A DNA stretch of 64,000 bases from positions 3,844,001 to 3,908,000 of the forward strand of contig NZ_JBEGIK010000001.1 in assembly GCF_040675855.1 (NCBI RefSeq), given 5' to 3'. Made by a program: the position numbers and the translations under genes. The notes under the pieces were generated by a model, which was given only the letters and a program-made list of their open reading frames with translations, ran no database searches and had not been told where the DNA came from. Shown here one piece after another: positions 42,926 to 51,726 of the stretch (the first letter of the stretch is position 1; each line of letters starts with the position of its first letter). Source of the DNA: Microbacterium sp. LWH3-1.2. GTDB taxonomy: Bacteria; Actinomycetota; Actinomycetes; Actinomycetales; Microbacteriaceae.

Positions 42926-44551
42926 TCAGGCGGTGCGAGCGAGTTCGGTGGGGATGCGCGATTCCGGACGCGGGATCGCCGACAGCAGGGTCTTCGTGTA
43001 CTCGTCCTGCGGGTCGGAGAAGACCCGCTCGACGGGGCCGCTCTCGACGACTCGGCCGCTGCGCAGCACCGAGATCGAGTCGGCGACCTGCCGCACGAGC
43101 GCGAGGTCGTGCGAGACGAAGAGGTACGTGAGCCCGCGCTCGGCCTGCAGCGTCAGCAGCACATCGAGGATGTCGGCCTGCACGCTGACGTCCAGGGCGC
43201 TCGTCGGCTCGTCGAGCACGATGACGTCGGGCTCGAGCACGAGCGCGCGCGCGATGGCGACGCGCTGCCGCTGACCACCCGACAGCTCGGCGGGCCGGCG
43301 CCGGGCGTGGGCGGGCGTCAGGCCGACGGCGGCGAGCGTCTCCGACACGCGGGCGGCCCGTTCGCGACGCGCGCCGACGCGATACCGATCGAGCGGCTCG
43401 CGCGCGATGGCGCCGACGCGCCACGCGGGGTCGAGCGAGGTGAACGGGTTCTGGTACACGAGCTGCAGATGACGACGGATGCCGCGGACCGCCTCCGCGC
43501 TGCGATCGACGACCGAGTCCCCGTCGACGAGAAGCGCGCCGTCATCCGGCCGCTCGAGGCCGAGGAGGGTCCGGAGGGCGGTCGTCTTGCCGGAGCCGGA
43601 CTCGCCCACGAGGGCATGGGTGGTGCCGGCGGGCACGGCGAACGACACGTCGTCAAGGGCCTTCAATGCCCTCCCGTCGGCGGAGAACGTCTTCGTGAGG
43701 CCGCACACCTCGATGCGCAGCGGCGGACCGACTTCGGGCAACCGCTGCGCGCGGAGCGGCGCGTAGCGCTCCGGATTGAGGGCGGGAGCATCCGCCTGCA
43801 GTCGCAGCGTGTAGTCCGAACCGGGCTGGGCGAAGACGTCACGGGTGGCCCCGGCATCCTGGACGCGGCCGTCTTTCAGGACCACGATGCGGTCGGTGCG
43901 CTCCCCGGCGATGGCGAGGTCGTGCGTGATCAGCAGCAGGCCGATGCCGCGCTCGGTCTGCAGCTGGGTCAGCAGGTCGAGTATGCGCTTCTGGATCGTG
44001 ACGTCGAGCGCGCTGGTGGGCTCATCGGCCACGATGAGCGAGGGCGCCGGGATCAGCGCGAGGCCGATGAGCACGCGCTGCAGCATGCCGCCCGACAGCT
44101 GATGCGGGTAGGAGTCGTAGACCCGCTGCGGGTCGGGGAGCCCGACCTTCTCGAACGTGTCGAGGATCAGCAGCCGTCGAGCCTTCGCATCGCGGGGCTC
44201 GACGAGCGCCGCAGCCTCGTGCGCCTGCGCCCCGATGCGGCGCACCGGATTGAGTGCGTTCGCCGGGTCCTGCGGCACGAAGCCGATCTGCCGGCCGCGC
44301 AGCGGCCGGAAGCGGCGCTCGGGCAGCGCGAGCGTCTCTGTTCCCTGGAACTCGACGCGTCCGCGCGCCCGCGATCCGTCGGGCAGCAGCCGCAGGATCG
44401 AGCGCGCGATCGTGGACTTGCCGGATCCGGACTCACCGATCAGCGCGAGGCTCTCACCGCGCGCCAGGCGGAAGCCGACGTCGAAGACGACGGGCGTCGA
44501 TCCGTACGAGACCGACAGGCCGTCGACGCGGAGGAGGTCGGGAGAGGTCAT
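42926..44551 (-). CDS. Fused dipeptide/opine ABC transporter ATPase (DppD-DppF type)
   Basis: The product is 541 residues with two ABC domains. Domain 1 has GESGSGKSTI, LSGGMLQRV and ADEPTSALDV. Domain 2 has GESGSGKTTAL, LSGGQRQRV and LDEPTSALDV. Both Walker A, signature and Walker B sites look active. It energises the permease pair encoded just upstream (23 bp). Fusion of the two ATPases is common in actinobacteria. Second-last gene of the operon. Confidence 0.93.
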   Translation of the reverse strand: MTSPDLLRVDGLSVSYGSTPVVFDVGFRLARGESLALIGESGSGKSTIARSILRLLPDGSRARGRVEFQGTETLALPERRFRPLRGRQIGFVPQDPANALNPVRRIGAQAHEAAALVEPRDAKARRLLILDTFEKVGLPDPQRVYDSYPHQLSGGMLQRVLIGLALIPAPSLIVADEPTSALDVTIQKRILDLLTQLQTERGIGLLLITHDLAIAGERTDRIVVLKDGRVQDAGATRDVFAQPGSDYTLRLQADAPALNPERYAPLRAQRLPEVGPPLRIEVCGLTKTFSADGRALKALDDVSFAVPAGTTHALVGESGSGKTTALRTLLGLERPDDGALLVDGDSVVDRSAEAVRGIRRHLQLVYQNPFTSLDPAWRVGAIAREPLDRYRVGARRERAARVSETLAAVGLTPAHARRRPAELSGGQRQRVAIARALVLEPDVIVLDEPTSALDVSVQADILDVLLTLQAERGLTYLFVSHDLALVRQVADSISVLRSGRVVESGPVERVFSDPQDEYTKTLLSAIPRPESRIPTELARTA

Positions 44552-44573
44552 GGGCGATCCTTCTGTCGGGCGG

Positions 44574-45419
44574 TCAGGAGGTCTTGCGCAGCCAGCGGCT
44601 GATGCGGTTGATCGAGAGGACCGTGGCGACGGTGACGAGCGCGGGATACAGGACCAGCCACGGCGCGCGGGGGTAGTCCTTGCCCGACGAGATGAGCAGG
44701 CCCCAGTCCGACGCGGGTGGCGGATCGCCGTAGCCGAGGAACGCGAGTCCCGCGATCACGAGGATCGACAGGCCGAACTGCAGCACGGCGAGCGTCAGCA
44801 CCGAGCGAGAGGCGTTGGGCAGCACATGTCGGAACAGGATGTGGCCGCGGGAGCCTCCCTGCAGAGCGGATGCCTCGACGAAGACCGCGCGCCGGGTCTT
44901 GATGACCTCGGACCGCATGACGCGCGCGAAGACTGCGACCGCCGAGACGCCCGTAGCGATGGCGGCGTTGATGGTCTGGAAGCCGAGCGAGCTGACGATC
45001 ACGACGGCGAGCAGGAAGCTGGGGATCGCGAGCAGCACATCGACGACGCGTGCGAGCGCGACATCCGTCCACCCCGCGAAGAAGCCCGCGACCAGACCGA
45101 TCGCACCGCCCACGAAGACCCCGATCCCCACAGCCACGAGCGCGCTCAGCACGGAGGACTGCGTGCCGAATACGACGCGGGCGAATTGGTCGCGGCCCAG
45201 CTGGTCGGTGCCGAAGAAGTGCTCGAGGCTGGGCGGCAGGAACTTGTCGGCCGGGACGCCGGCCGCGGGGTCGTACGACGTGAAGAGCGTGGGCACCGTC
45301 GACCAGGCGATCACGACCGCCAGGGCGAGAAACGAGGCGATGACGGTCGGCGGGACGACCGTCGCAAGGGCGTGGGTGGCCGTGATGTGGCGTCTGATCG
45401 TGAGGGCTGCGCCGGTCAT
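44574..45419 (-). CDS. Dipeptide-type ABC permease (DppC)
   Basis: The product is 281 residues with an N-terminal OppC_N-like helix (VIASFLALAVVIAWSTVPTL), five further helices and the EAA-like segment EASALQGGSRGHILFRHVLP. The 'FGTDQLGRDQFARVVFG' stretch is a DppC signature. ATG overlaps the stop of the DppB-type gene by 4 nt. Confidence 0.9.
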   Translation of the reverse strand: MTGAALTIRRHITATHALATVVPPTVIASFLALAVVIAWSTVPTLFTSYDPAAGVPADKFLPPSLEHFFGTDQLGRDQFARVVFGTQSSVLSALVAVGIGVFVGGAIGLVAGFFAGWTDVALARVVDVLLAIPSFLLAVVIVSSLGFQTINAAIATGVSAVAVFARVMRSEVIKTRRAVFVEASALQGGSRGHILFRHVLPNASRSVLTLAVLQFGLSILVIAGLAFLGYGDPPPASDWGLLISSGKDYPRAPWLVLYPALVTVATVLSINRISRWLRKTS

Positions 45420-46438
45420 ATGACGCTCACCTCCTCCTGGAGAGTGGTCCGGATCGGCTGCTCGGTGGTGGGGTCGGAGTCGCGCGAGCGGAGGCTGTGC
45501 TCGAGGCTCACGCGCGGATCGAGCAGGGGGTAGGCGAGGTCGGCGATGAGGTTCACGACCACGAAGACGACGGCGGCGAGCGAAACGACGGCCTGCAGCA
45601 CCGGCAAGTCTTGACTGGCGACGGCCCGCTGAACGAGCGTGCCGATGCCGGTGCGTCCGAAGATGGTCTCCGTGATGAGCGAGCCGCCGAGCAACTCGCC
45701 GACGATGAGCGCCAGCACCGTGATAGTGGGCAGTGCGGAAGGCTTGACGAGGTGCCGGGCAAACAGGCGGGTGCGGCGCAGGCCTTGCGAGCGGGCCACG
45801 GCCACGTACTCCTGGCGCGACTCATGGTCCAGGTTGGCGATGAGCACCTCGGCGAGCTGCGCCGAGACGGGGATGCCGAGTGCCACCGCCGCGAAGAAGG
45901 TGGACCACGGGCTCTCGGCGTCGATGATGCGGAACAGTCCGAGGCCGAAGGCGAACACCTGGATGAGCAGGAGGCCGATGACGAAGTTCGGCACCGACAG
46001 GAACAGCGACGGCAGTGCGCGGAGCAGGCCCTGCCCGTACTCCCCGGGGAGCACCTGCGTGCCCCACGCGATGAGTGCCGCGAGGATGATCGCGACGATG
46101 AGTGCCGTCGTGGCGAGGATGAGCGTAGAGGGCAGCGCCTCGGCGATGAGCTGGCTGACCGGCAGGTTGGAGCGCAGCGAGATGCCGAAGTCGCCGATGA
46201 GGAATCGGGTGAGCGCGGTCCACAGCTGGGTGAGCAGCGGCTCGTCGAGCCCGTAGTAGGCGATGATGCGATCGATGTCGTCCTGCGTGAACCCGCTGTC
46301 GGGGCTCTTCAGTGTGCTCGACACCGGGTCGCCGGGAAGCACGCTGATCACGATGAAGGTGAAGACGTAGGCGAGCAGTACCACGACGACCGCCTGCGCC
46401 GTGCGCGAGAGCGCGAACCGCGCGTAAGGGGATTTCAT
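45416..46438 (-). CDS. Dipeptide-type ABC permease (DppB)
   Basis: The product is 340 residues with six membrane helices. VLPGDPVSSTL, YGLDEPLLTQLWTALTRFLI, LRSNLPVSQLIAEALPSTLI and ARSQGLRRTRLFARHLVKPS (EAA loop) are standard for DppB proteins. Lies downstream of the binding-protein gene with a 14-bp perfect hairpin between them. Partner of DppC. Confidence 0.9.
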   Translation of the reverse strand: MKSPYARFALSRTAQAVVVVLLAYVFTFIVISVLPGDPVSSTLKSPDSGFTQDDIDRIIAYYGLDEPLLTQLWTALTRFLIGDFGISLRSNLPVSQLIAEALPSTLILATTALIVAIILAALIAWGTQVLPGEYGQGLLRALPSLFLSVPNFVIGLLLIQVFAFGLGLFRIIDAESPWSTFFAAVALGIPVSAQLAEVLIANLDHESRQEYVAVARSQGLRRTRLFARHLVKPSALPTITVLALIVGELLGGSLITETIFGRTGIGTLVQRAVASQDLPVLQAVVSLAAVVFVVVNLIADLAYPLLDPRVSLEHSLRSRDSDPTTEQPIRTTLQEEVSVI

Positions 46439-46465
46439 CTCGGCATCCTCGGAAGTCGAAGGGGT

Positions 46466-46499
46466 GCTGGGGCGCCGCCGTGCGCGGCGGCGCCCCAGC
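46466..46499 (-). other. Intercistronic hairpin between binding-protein and DppB-type genes
   Basis: A 14-bp perfect stem (GCTGGGGCGCCGCC and complement) with a 6-nt loop starts 5 bp after the binding-protein stop. It probably stabilises the upstream message or attenuates the permease genes. Confidence 0.6.
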
Positions 46500-46503
46500 G
46501 GGA

Positions 46504-48165
46504 TCAGCGGTCCGCCCAGGCGGTGTAGTAGTTCGCGTAGGCGAGGCCGTTGTAGGTGACGTCGTGCAGGTCCGGCGTCTGCACGTACACGCGCTGCACG
46601 ATCTGTGTGATCGGCACGAAGTAGCCCTTCTCGAGGACGTACTGCTGCAGGTCGTCGAACACGGCCGCGCGGGAGTCGCGGTCGGTGGCCGACGCGACCT
46701 GGGCCGAGAGGTCGTTGAGGGTCGCGTCGCTCGTGCCGACCTTGAACCAGTCCTCGTCACCCGGGTTGCTGGCCGTCAGCACACCGGGGATGGTGCCGAT
46801 GTCGACGAAGCTGCGGGTGATCTCCGTGGCGGCGAGGGTCTTGTTGTTGATGACTTTCTCGCCGTAGGTGACCACGTCGTACGCCTCGATGTCGACCTTG
46901 AAGCCGATCTCTGCGAGCTGCTGGGCGACGAGCTCGTCGATCGCCTTCGACGTGGCGAGGTACGGGTTCGCGTACAGCGTCAGGGCGAGCCGCTGACCGT
47001 CCTTCTCGCGCACGCCGTCGGCGCCTTCGACCCAGCCGGCGTCGTCGAGCAGCTGCGCGGACTCCTCCGGGTCGTAGGCGAACGCGTCAGTGTGGTCGGT
47101 CGCCTCCGGCACGTTGCTCTGCACGAACGACTCGGCGGCATGCCAGTCCTCGGTGTAGACGGTGGAGAGGATCTCGTCGCGGTCGATGCCGTGAGAGAAC
47201 GCCTGGCGCACCGCTTCCTCGCCGAACGGTGCGGCCGTGACGTTGAGCGCGTAGCCGTTGACGAACCCGAGGTAGCGGGGTACCGAGACGAAGAAGCCTT
47301 CGTCCTTCAGGGCGTCGAGCTCCTGCGGCGACGCGTTGTACGCGACATCCGCCTGCCCGGACTGGACGGACCCGGTGCGCAGCGTGGGCTCGGCGACGAT
47401 CTTGTAGGTGATCGAGTCGAGGTAGGCCGGGCCGGTGTGGTCGAGCGCCTCCGGGCCCCAGTCGTAGTCATCGCGCTTCTTGAGCACGACGCTGTCGCCC
47501 TCCTTCCACGACTCCACCACGAAAGGGCCGCTGCCGATGTCGTTCGACAGGTCGGCCTGCTCCTCTGCTGGAAGGGCGAGGGTCTCCGGCGAGATGAGGA
47601 TCGAGCCGTGGTAAGCGAGCGTGGGGATGAAGCTCAGCGTCGCCTTGGAGAACGTCACCTTGACCGTTGTATCGTCGACGGCCTCGGCCCCGACGTAGTT
47701 GGCCGAGGGGAACAGGCCGATGCGGGCGATGCCCTTGTCGGGTGCGCCCTTGGCCCAGATGTCGATGTTCGCGACGACGGCCGCGGCATCCAGCGGTGTG
47801 CCGTCGGAGAACGTGACGCCGGCCTTCAAGTGGATGGTGAACTCCGTTGCGGCGTCGTTCTGCTCCCAGCTCTCGGCGACCCAGGGGCTGAGCTCGCCCT
47901 CGCCGTCGACGTAGATCAGCTTGTCGGTCACGTGCCCCCAGACGTGGCCCTGGTAGCTCGAGATCGAGCTGGAGTTGGGGATCCAGGTGGCGCCGAGCGA
48001 GTCGATGAGGAAGGTGATGTCGCCGCCTTCCTGGGGCTCGTCGGAGCCGGTGCTCGCCTGCGGCGCGATGCCGCTGGCGCAGCCCGCGATCAGGGCGATG
48101 GTGGCGAGCGCCGTGGTGACAGTGAGCGCGGCCCGCTGGAGCGGATGTCTGGTTCGGGTGGTCAT
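46504..48165 (-). CDS. Dipeptide-type ABC substrate-binding lipoprotein (SBP_bac_5)
   Basis: The product is 553 residues. Signal peptide with lipobox IAGCAS, then the family-5 fold: EFTIHLKAGVTFSDGTPLDA, ISPETLALPAEEQADLSNDI, GSGPFVVESWKEGDSVVLKK, LRTGSVQSGQADVAYNASPQ and AVRQAFSHGIDRDEILSTVY. It delivers the ligand (peptide, opine or related amino compound) to the DppBC-type permeases. Large aromatic-lined pockets are typical but ligand is not predictable here. Upstream gene is the FAD-linked oxidase. Confidence 0.92.
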   Translation of the reverse strand: MTTRTRHPLQRAALTVTTALATIALIAGCASGIAPQASTGSDEPQEGGDITFLIDSLGATWIPNSSSISSYQGHVWGHVTDKLIYVDGEGELSPWVAESWEQNDAATEFTIHLKAGVTFSDGTPLDAAAVVANIDIWAKGAPDKGIARIGLFPSANYVGAEAVDDTTVKVTFSKATLSFIPTLAYHGSILISPETLALPAEEQADLSNDIGSGPFVVESWKEGDSVVLKKRDDYDWGPEALDHTGPAYLDSITYKIVAEPTLRTGSVQSGQADVAYNASPQELDALKDEGFFVSVPRYLGFVNGYALNVTAAPFGEEAVRQAFSHGIDRDEILSTVYTEDWHAAESFVQSNVPEATDHTDAFAYDPEESAQLLDDAGWVEGADGVREKDGQRLALTLYANPYLATSKAIDELVAQQLAEIGFKVDIEAYDVVTYGEKVINNKTLAATEITRSFVDIGTIPGVLTASNPGDEDWFKVGTSDATLNDLSAQVASATDRDSRAAVFDDLQQYVLEKGYFVPITQIVQRVYVQTPDLHDVTYNGLAYANYYTAWADR

Positions 48166-48248
48166 GCTGTGTCCTTGCTGTGCGGGGTGGGGATCGGCTA
48201 TGGAGCGTCGCCGACGTGATCGGGACCGGTCGGCCCGGGGTCGAGGGG

Positions 48249-49673
48249 TCAGAGGGCTTTGCCGGGGTTGAGCAGCTCGAACGGATCGAAGGCCGCCTTC
48301 ACCGCGAGTTGCGCCTCGCGATTGCGAGGCGAGAGCTCGAGCGCGGCGAGCTCGCGCTTGACGGTGCCGATGCCGTGCTCGCCGCTGACCGTCCCGCCGA
48401 GCGACAGCGCGAGACGCACCAGCGCGTCGGCGGCGTCGTGCAGCTCCGCCGGCGGGCTCAGCGGGTCGGCGCCGTCGGGGATCGCCTTTGTGATGACGGG
48501 GTGCAGGTTGCCGTCGCCGGCATGCGCAACTGCCCCGATCTCGACGCCGAAGCGCTGCTCGAGTTCCGGTAGGGCGGCGTAGATGTCAGGAATCCGCGAC
48601 TTCGGCACGGCGATATCGCCGCCGACGAACCACGAACGCTCGTCGAAGCCGCGGCCGCCTCGGCGCAGCGCCCAGAGGGCCTCGGCTTCGGCATCCTCCT
48701 CCTGCTGCACCCGCCCGCCGACGGCTTCGAGCGCATCGCGGAGGTCGGCGAACTGCTCGCCGATCCCGTAGCCATCGAGCTCGATCAGCAGCAGCGAGCC
48801 GCCCCGGCGGCTCAGACCCGTGCCGCGGTGGCGATCGATGTTCACGAGGGTGCGGCCGTCCAGGAACTCGATGACGGCAGGACGCACCGGGCTGCGTGTG
48901 ATGGCGGACAGAGCGGATGCCCCGGCCTCGGTCGTGTCGAAGAACGCCGACACGGTGCGGCGGGCGACCGGAGTCGGGCGCAGCCGCACGGTCGCGCGCA
49001 CCACGATCCCGAGCACCCCCTCCGAGCCCACGAAAAGAGACACCAGATCGAGCCCCGTAACGCCCTTGATCGATCGGTGACCGATGGTGATCAGCTCGCC
49101 GTCGGCGAGGACGACATCCAGAGCGAGCACCGACTCGCGCGTCACGCCGTACTTCGCGCAGCGCAAGCCTCCGGCGTTGGTGGCGATGTTTCCGCCGATC
49201 GTCGAGATCTCGTAGCTCGCGGGATCCGGCGCGTAGAACAGACCCCACGGGGCGAGGTGCTCGTTGAGCGCGGCGTTGAGCACACCCGGCTCAACGATCG
49301 CGACCTCGTCGAGCGGGGCGACCTCCACGATGCGGTCGAGTCGCTCCGTCGACACCACGAGCTGTCCCGCCGTCGCGGAGGCGCCGCCGGACAGGCCCGT
49401 TCCCGCGCCCCGGGGCACGATCGTCACGCCGTGGTGCGCTGCCGCCCGGACGACGTCCTGCACCTCCTCGGCAGTCGAGGGGAGCGCGACGGCCGGACCG
49501 GATGCCGCGTCCCCGTGCGCACGCCGCGTCGCGGCGTCGTCGAGGTAGCCGACCGTCTCGACTGATGGTGCGAGTACCGCGATGTGCGGGAAGCTGGTGG
49601 CGAGGTCGTCGAGCACGGCACCGAGCGCACTCGTATGCGCGGTGGGTTCGCTGACGGGAGCCGGAGCAGCCAT
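48249..49673 (-). CDS. FAD-linked oxidase (GlcD/D-lactate dehydrogenase type)
   Basis: The product is 474 residues. The FAD_binding_4 domain shows TIVPRGAGTGLSGGASATAG, the DPASYEISTIGGNIATNAGG stretch, RCAKYGVTRESVLALDVVLA and GLDLVSLFVGSEGVLGIVVR. The C-terminal FAD-oxidase_C domain has AHAGDGNLHP and SGEHGIGTVKR (active-site His). Oxidises a D-2-hydroxy acid such as glycolate, D-lactate or a related acid. First gene of the operon with the transporter and the aminotransferase, so its substrate may derive from the imported compound. Confidence 0.9.
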   Translation of the reverse strand: MAAPAPVSEPTAHTSALGAVLDDLATSFPHIAVLAPSVETVGYLDDAATRRAHGDAASGPAVALPSTAEEVQDVVRAAAHHGVTIVPRGAGTGLSGGASATAGQLVVSTERLDRIVEVAPLDEVAIVEPGVLNAALNEHLAPWGLFYAPDPASYEISTIGGNIATNAGGLRCAKYGVTRESVLALDVVLADGELITIGHRSIKGVTGLDLVSLFVGSEGVLGIVVRATVRLRPTPVARRTVSAFFDTTEAGASALSAITRSPVRPAVIEFLDGRTLVNIDRHRGTGLSRRGGSLLLIELDGYGIGEQFADLRDALEAVGGRVQQEEDAEAEALWALRRGGRGFDERSWFVGGDIAVPKSRIPDIYAALPELEQRFGVEIGAVAHAGDGNLHPVITKAIPDGADPLSPPAELHDAADALVRLALSLGGTVSGEHGIGTVKRELAALELSPRNREAQLAVKAAFDPFELLNPGKAL

Positions 49674-49683
49674 GGGGTGCCTT

Positions 49684-49712
49684 TCGCAGGGATACTGATC
49701 GCAGGGAATCTG
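49684..49712. repeat. Tandem 14-bp operator-like repeat at the operon head
   Basis: TCGCAGGGATACTG and TCGCAGGGAATCTG lie with a 15-bp period (12 of 14 identical), 10 bp upstream of the FAD-oxidase start. They may be a binding site of a regulator that is not encoded here. Confidence 0.4.
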
Positions 49713-50122
49713 AGCGGAGCAGGTACCCCTCCGCGGCTTCCCCAGAAGGTACGAGAGGTCCTCGGGGCCGTGCGCAGACGCATGTCACGCGACGTCCGAG
49801 TAGGTCACGCCTCGTCGCACACCGTCATGCGGCGACATCTGTTGGACTCGGCTCGTTGGCCAGGTGTCGGGCGCCCGGGGTGCAATTCGTCCTGGGCGCG
49901 GCGCGGAACACCAGCTCAGCTGGCGATGCGTGATTTTGGGGGAGCGCGCTAACTCGTCAGCAATCGCGAGGATTCCTCCGCGCGCCGAGGTGTCGCGACG
50001 GCGGTCTGCATGCCCGCTGAGGGGGCCGCCCAATCGTGTCAAGCATGCCGGTCACCCTCACGTGATCCGATTCTCCCCGCTTGAGATGCGGGCTGACCTC
50101 TCGACGTAGTGAGCTTGAAATC
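49713..50122. other. Intergenic, no gene seen
   Basis: I see no supported coding region, RNA or repeat in this stretch between the oxidase operon and the small promoter at 50123. Confidence 0.4.
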
Positions 50123-50151
50123 TTGCCATGCCGGCGCTCGCCGGCTACCCT
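50123..50151 (+). promoter_or_regulatory. Promoter of a tiny transcription unit
   Basis: TTGCCA, a 17-bp spacer and TACCCT. Transcription should start near 50158, leading into the ribosome-binding site and mini-ORF at 50180. Confidence 0.55.
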
Positions 50152-50179
50152 CAAGGTCCCCAACGGAAGGATGTTGATT

Positions 50180-50200
50180 ATGAGCACCCACGATCGTTGA
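50180..50200 (+). CDS. Six-codon mini-ORF (leader-peptide candidate)
   Basis: ATG AGC ACC CAC GAT CGT TGA (MSTHDR) with GGAAGG 9 nt upstream, promoter before it and terminator 12 nt after its stop. It might be an attenuator leader for the genes from 50498, or the unit may be a small RNA. Its codons do not point to one amino acid. Confidence 0.3.
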   Translation: MSTHDR

Positions 50201-50212
50201 AATACCAAAGCG

Positions 50213-50245
50213 AGCCCCCGCCCGACCTGGTCGAGCGGGGGCTTC
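50213..50245 (+). terminator. Hairpin closing the tiny transcription unit
   Basis: GAGCCCCCGC pairs with GCGGGGGCTT across an inner CGAC/GTCG pairing. A related GCCCCCGC hairpin ends the hydrolase cluster at 3300. Confidence 0.6.
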
Positions 50246-50497
50246 GTCTGAGCAGCGAACAGTCAGCACGGCAAGGGCAGCAAGGTGCGAGGCATCGAGT
50301 GCACGCGCGGGCTGGATCCCTGACCGGGCAGAGTGAAAGCCAGGCCTCTGCAGACGCTCCCGGTCACCACGACTCTCTCGATCGACGTCATCACGTGGGT
50401 CTTGGGGCACGCGGCGACCCGACGCAGTCTGATGTCCAACTGATGCAGCGCATAGATCGGGCAGGATGAAGGAGTTTTCACCCGACAGGAGGCCGCC

Positions 50498-50695
50498 GTG
50501 CCACTCATCCCGCAGCAGGACATTCTCGTCATCACCGGCCCTTACAGGCCAGCGCGCGGAGGGTCGTTCGAGGGCGCGGCGGTCGAGAAGCTCAGAGCGG
50601 CGCTGGAGGGCTATCCGCCCTGCCGGATCATCACGTTCCACATCAGTGGCTCGATGCACAGCGTCATACTCACTGCGGTGATCGAGACCATCTGA
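50498..50695 (+). CDS. Small hypothetical protein
   Basis: The product is 65 residues. It starts with GTG at 50498 after a strong AGGAGG site 5 nt upstream. ILVITGPYRPARGGSFEGAA, then LEGYPPCRIITFHISGSMHS suggests a small alpha/beta fold. It overlaps the next gene by 1 nt (TGATG), so the two are coupled. No family recognised. Confidence 0.6.
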   Translation: MPLIPQQDILVITGPYRPARGGSFEGAAVEKLRAALEGYPPCRIITFHISGSMHSVILTAVIETI

Positions 50696-51258
50696 TGAGT
50701 GAGCCGCGTCCGTACGACGAGCGCCCCGCTGCGCGCCCGGTTCCGCCCGCTGCCGTTCCGGGTGGGAGCGTTCCGCCGAATGCCAAGGTGCCGCCTAAGA
50801 AGAGCATGGGCTGCTTCGCGATCGGTTGCCTTGGTGTGATCGTCGTGATCGTGCTCGCGATCCTGATTCCGGTCATCGGGAACGCGATCGGGAGTGCGTC
50901 GAACGGCGGCGACTCTTCGACGACAACGACGAGCGGACCGTCGCCGGGCGGGAACAGCGGCGGAGGCTCTGGCGGATCGAGCGATCCAATCGAGCAAGCG
51001 CGGGTCGTTCTCCGCGGCGCGTACTCCTACGACACCGTCAAGGCTGCGACGGATGCCGCGCTCGCTGCGACGAACACACCGATCTCCGATGAGAACTACT
51101 CGCGCGCGTGGAGCGCGGTGCTAGAAGTGACGGACAATCTCACCGGCGTCGCGCCGATGGACGTGATGGCGTGCGTCGCGGAACTTGGTCCGTCGTCGGG
51201 GATGGACTTCCCAGACACGACGGCGATCTGCGCGACGAGTATCCACCTCGACGGTTAA
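50695..51258 (+). CDS. Membrane-anchored protein with Ser/Gly linker
   Basis: The product is 187 residues. A Pro-rich cytoplasmic head and one membrane helix (GCLGVIVVIVLAILIPVIGN, about 43-64) lead through a Ser/Thr/Gly linker (about 66-100) into an exported helical domain with two Cys (MACVAELGPS, TTAICATS). Similar tail-anchored-out proteins with a C-terminal helical repeat (Ltp family) are frequent in actinobacteria, but I cannot assign the family safely. Coupled to the 65-residue gene. Confidence 0.6.
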   Translation: MSEPRPYDERPAARPVPPAAVPGGSVPPNAKVPPKKSMGCFAIGCLGVIVVIVLAILIPVIGNAIGSASNGGDSSTTTTSGPSPGGNSGGGSGGSSDPIEQARVVLRGAYSYDTVKAATDAALAATNTPISDENYSRAWSAVLEVTDNLTGVAPMDVMACVAELGPSSGMDFPDTTAICATSIHLDG

Positions 51259-51260
51259 CC

Positions 51261-51402
51261 GATCCTTCTACGGGCAATGAACGGATGCGGTCCGATTCGT
51301 GCGAGGGTTAGCGCGTGCCATTGGGATCCGTATTCGGGCAATGCCCGCAAGCGGGACTGTCACGTGCGTCGGGATCCCTGTCCGGGCAGCGCCCGGTAGC
51401 GG
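51261..51402. repeat. Three hairpin-bearing repeats
   Basis: Related units lie at 51261-51290, 51323-51354 and 51371-51402: GATCC, variable 4-5 nt, CGGGCA-GCCCG, then AGCGG or ATGCGG. Units 2 and 3 share about 24 of 32 positions and each forms a short CGGGC/GCCCG stem. They lie right after the 50695-51258 gene. A regulatory or terminator cluster is possible. Confidence 0.45.
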
Positions 51403-51465
51403 TTGGCCTGCGGGCGTTGTCACGATTTCGGAGGCCGGTCGACTACGGGTTGAGATGGGATCGGA

Positions 51466-51726
51466 TTAGCCGATGTCGCGATCGCGGTCGCGGTCGCGAG
51501 CCGTCGTCTGGTCCCTGCTTGTCTGGGCCAGTCTGGGGCGAAGTCCGATGCTGCGAGGCGTCATCGCACGGATCGGATCGGCGACCGTGACGCTGACCCG
51601 GGCGGGGATGCCGATGCCGTCGCGCTCGGACGTGATCGCCTCGAGTTCGACGAGCGGGGGCACGGTCTCGACGCCGAGGACGTCCGGCGCCGACTCGGCG
51701 AGGGCCGCCAGCCGGGTCGGTGTCAT
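51466..51726 (-). CDS. Hypothetical protein, possibly a gene remnant
   Basis: The product is 86 residues. MTPTRLAALAESAPDVLGVE, then LVELEAITSERDGIGIPARV looks coded, but the last 25 residues degrade into TTARDRDRDRDIG, which suggests a broken 3' end. Its ATG overlaps the stop of the next leftward frame (ATGA), as in a real gene pair. Family unknown. Confidence 0.35.
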   Translation of the reverse strand: MTPTRLAALAESAPDVLGVETVPPLVELEAITSERDGIGIPARVSVTVADPIRAMTPRSIGLRPRLAQTSRDQTTARDRDRDRDIG

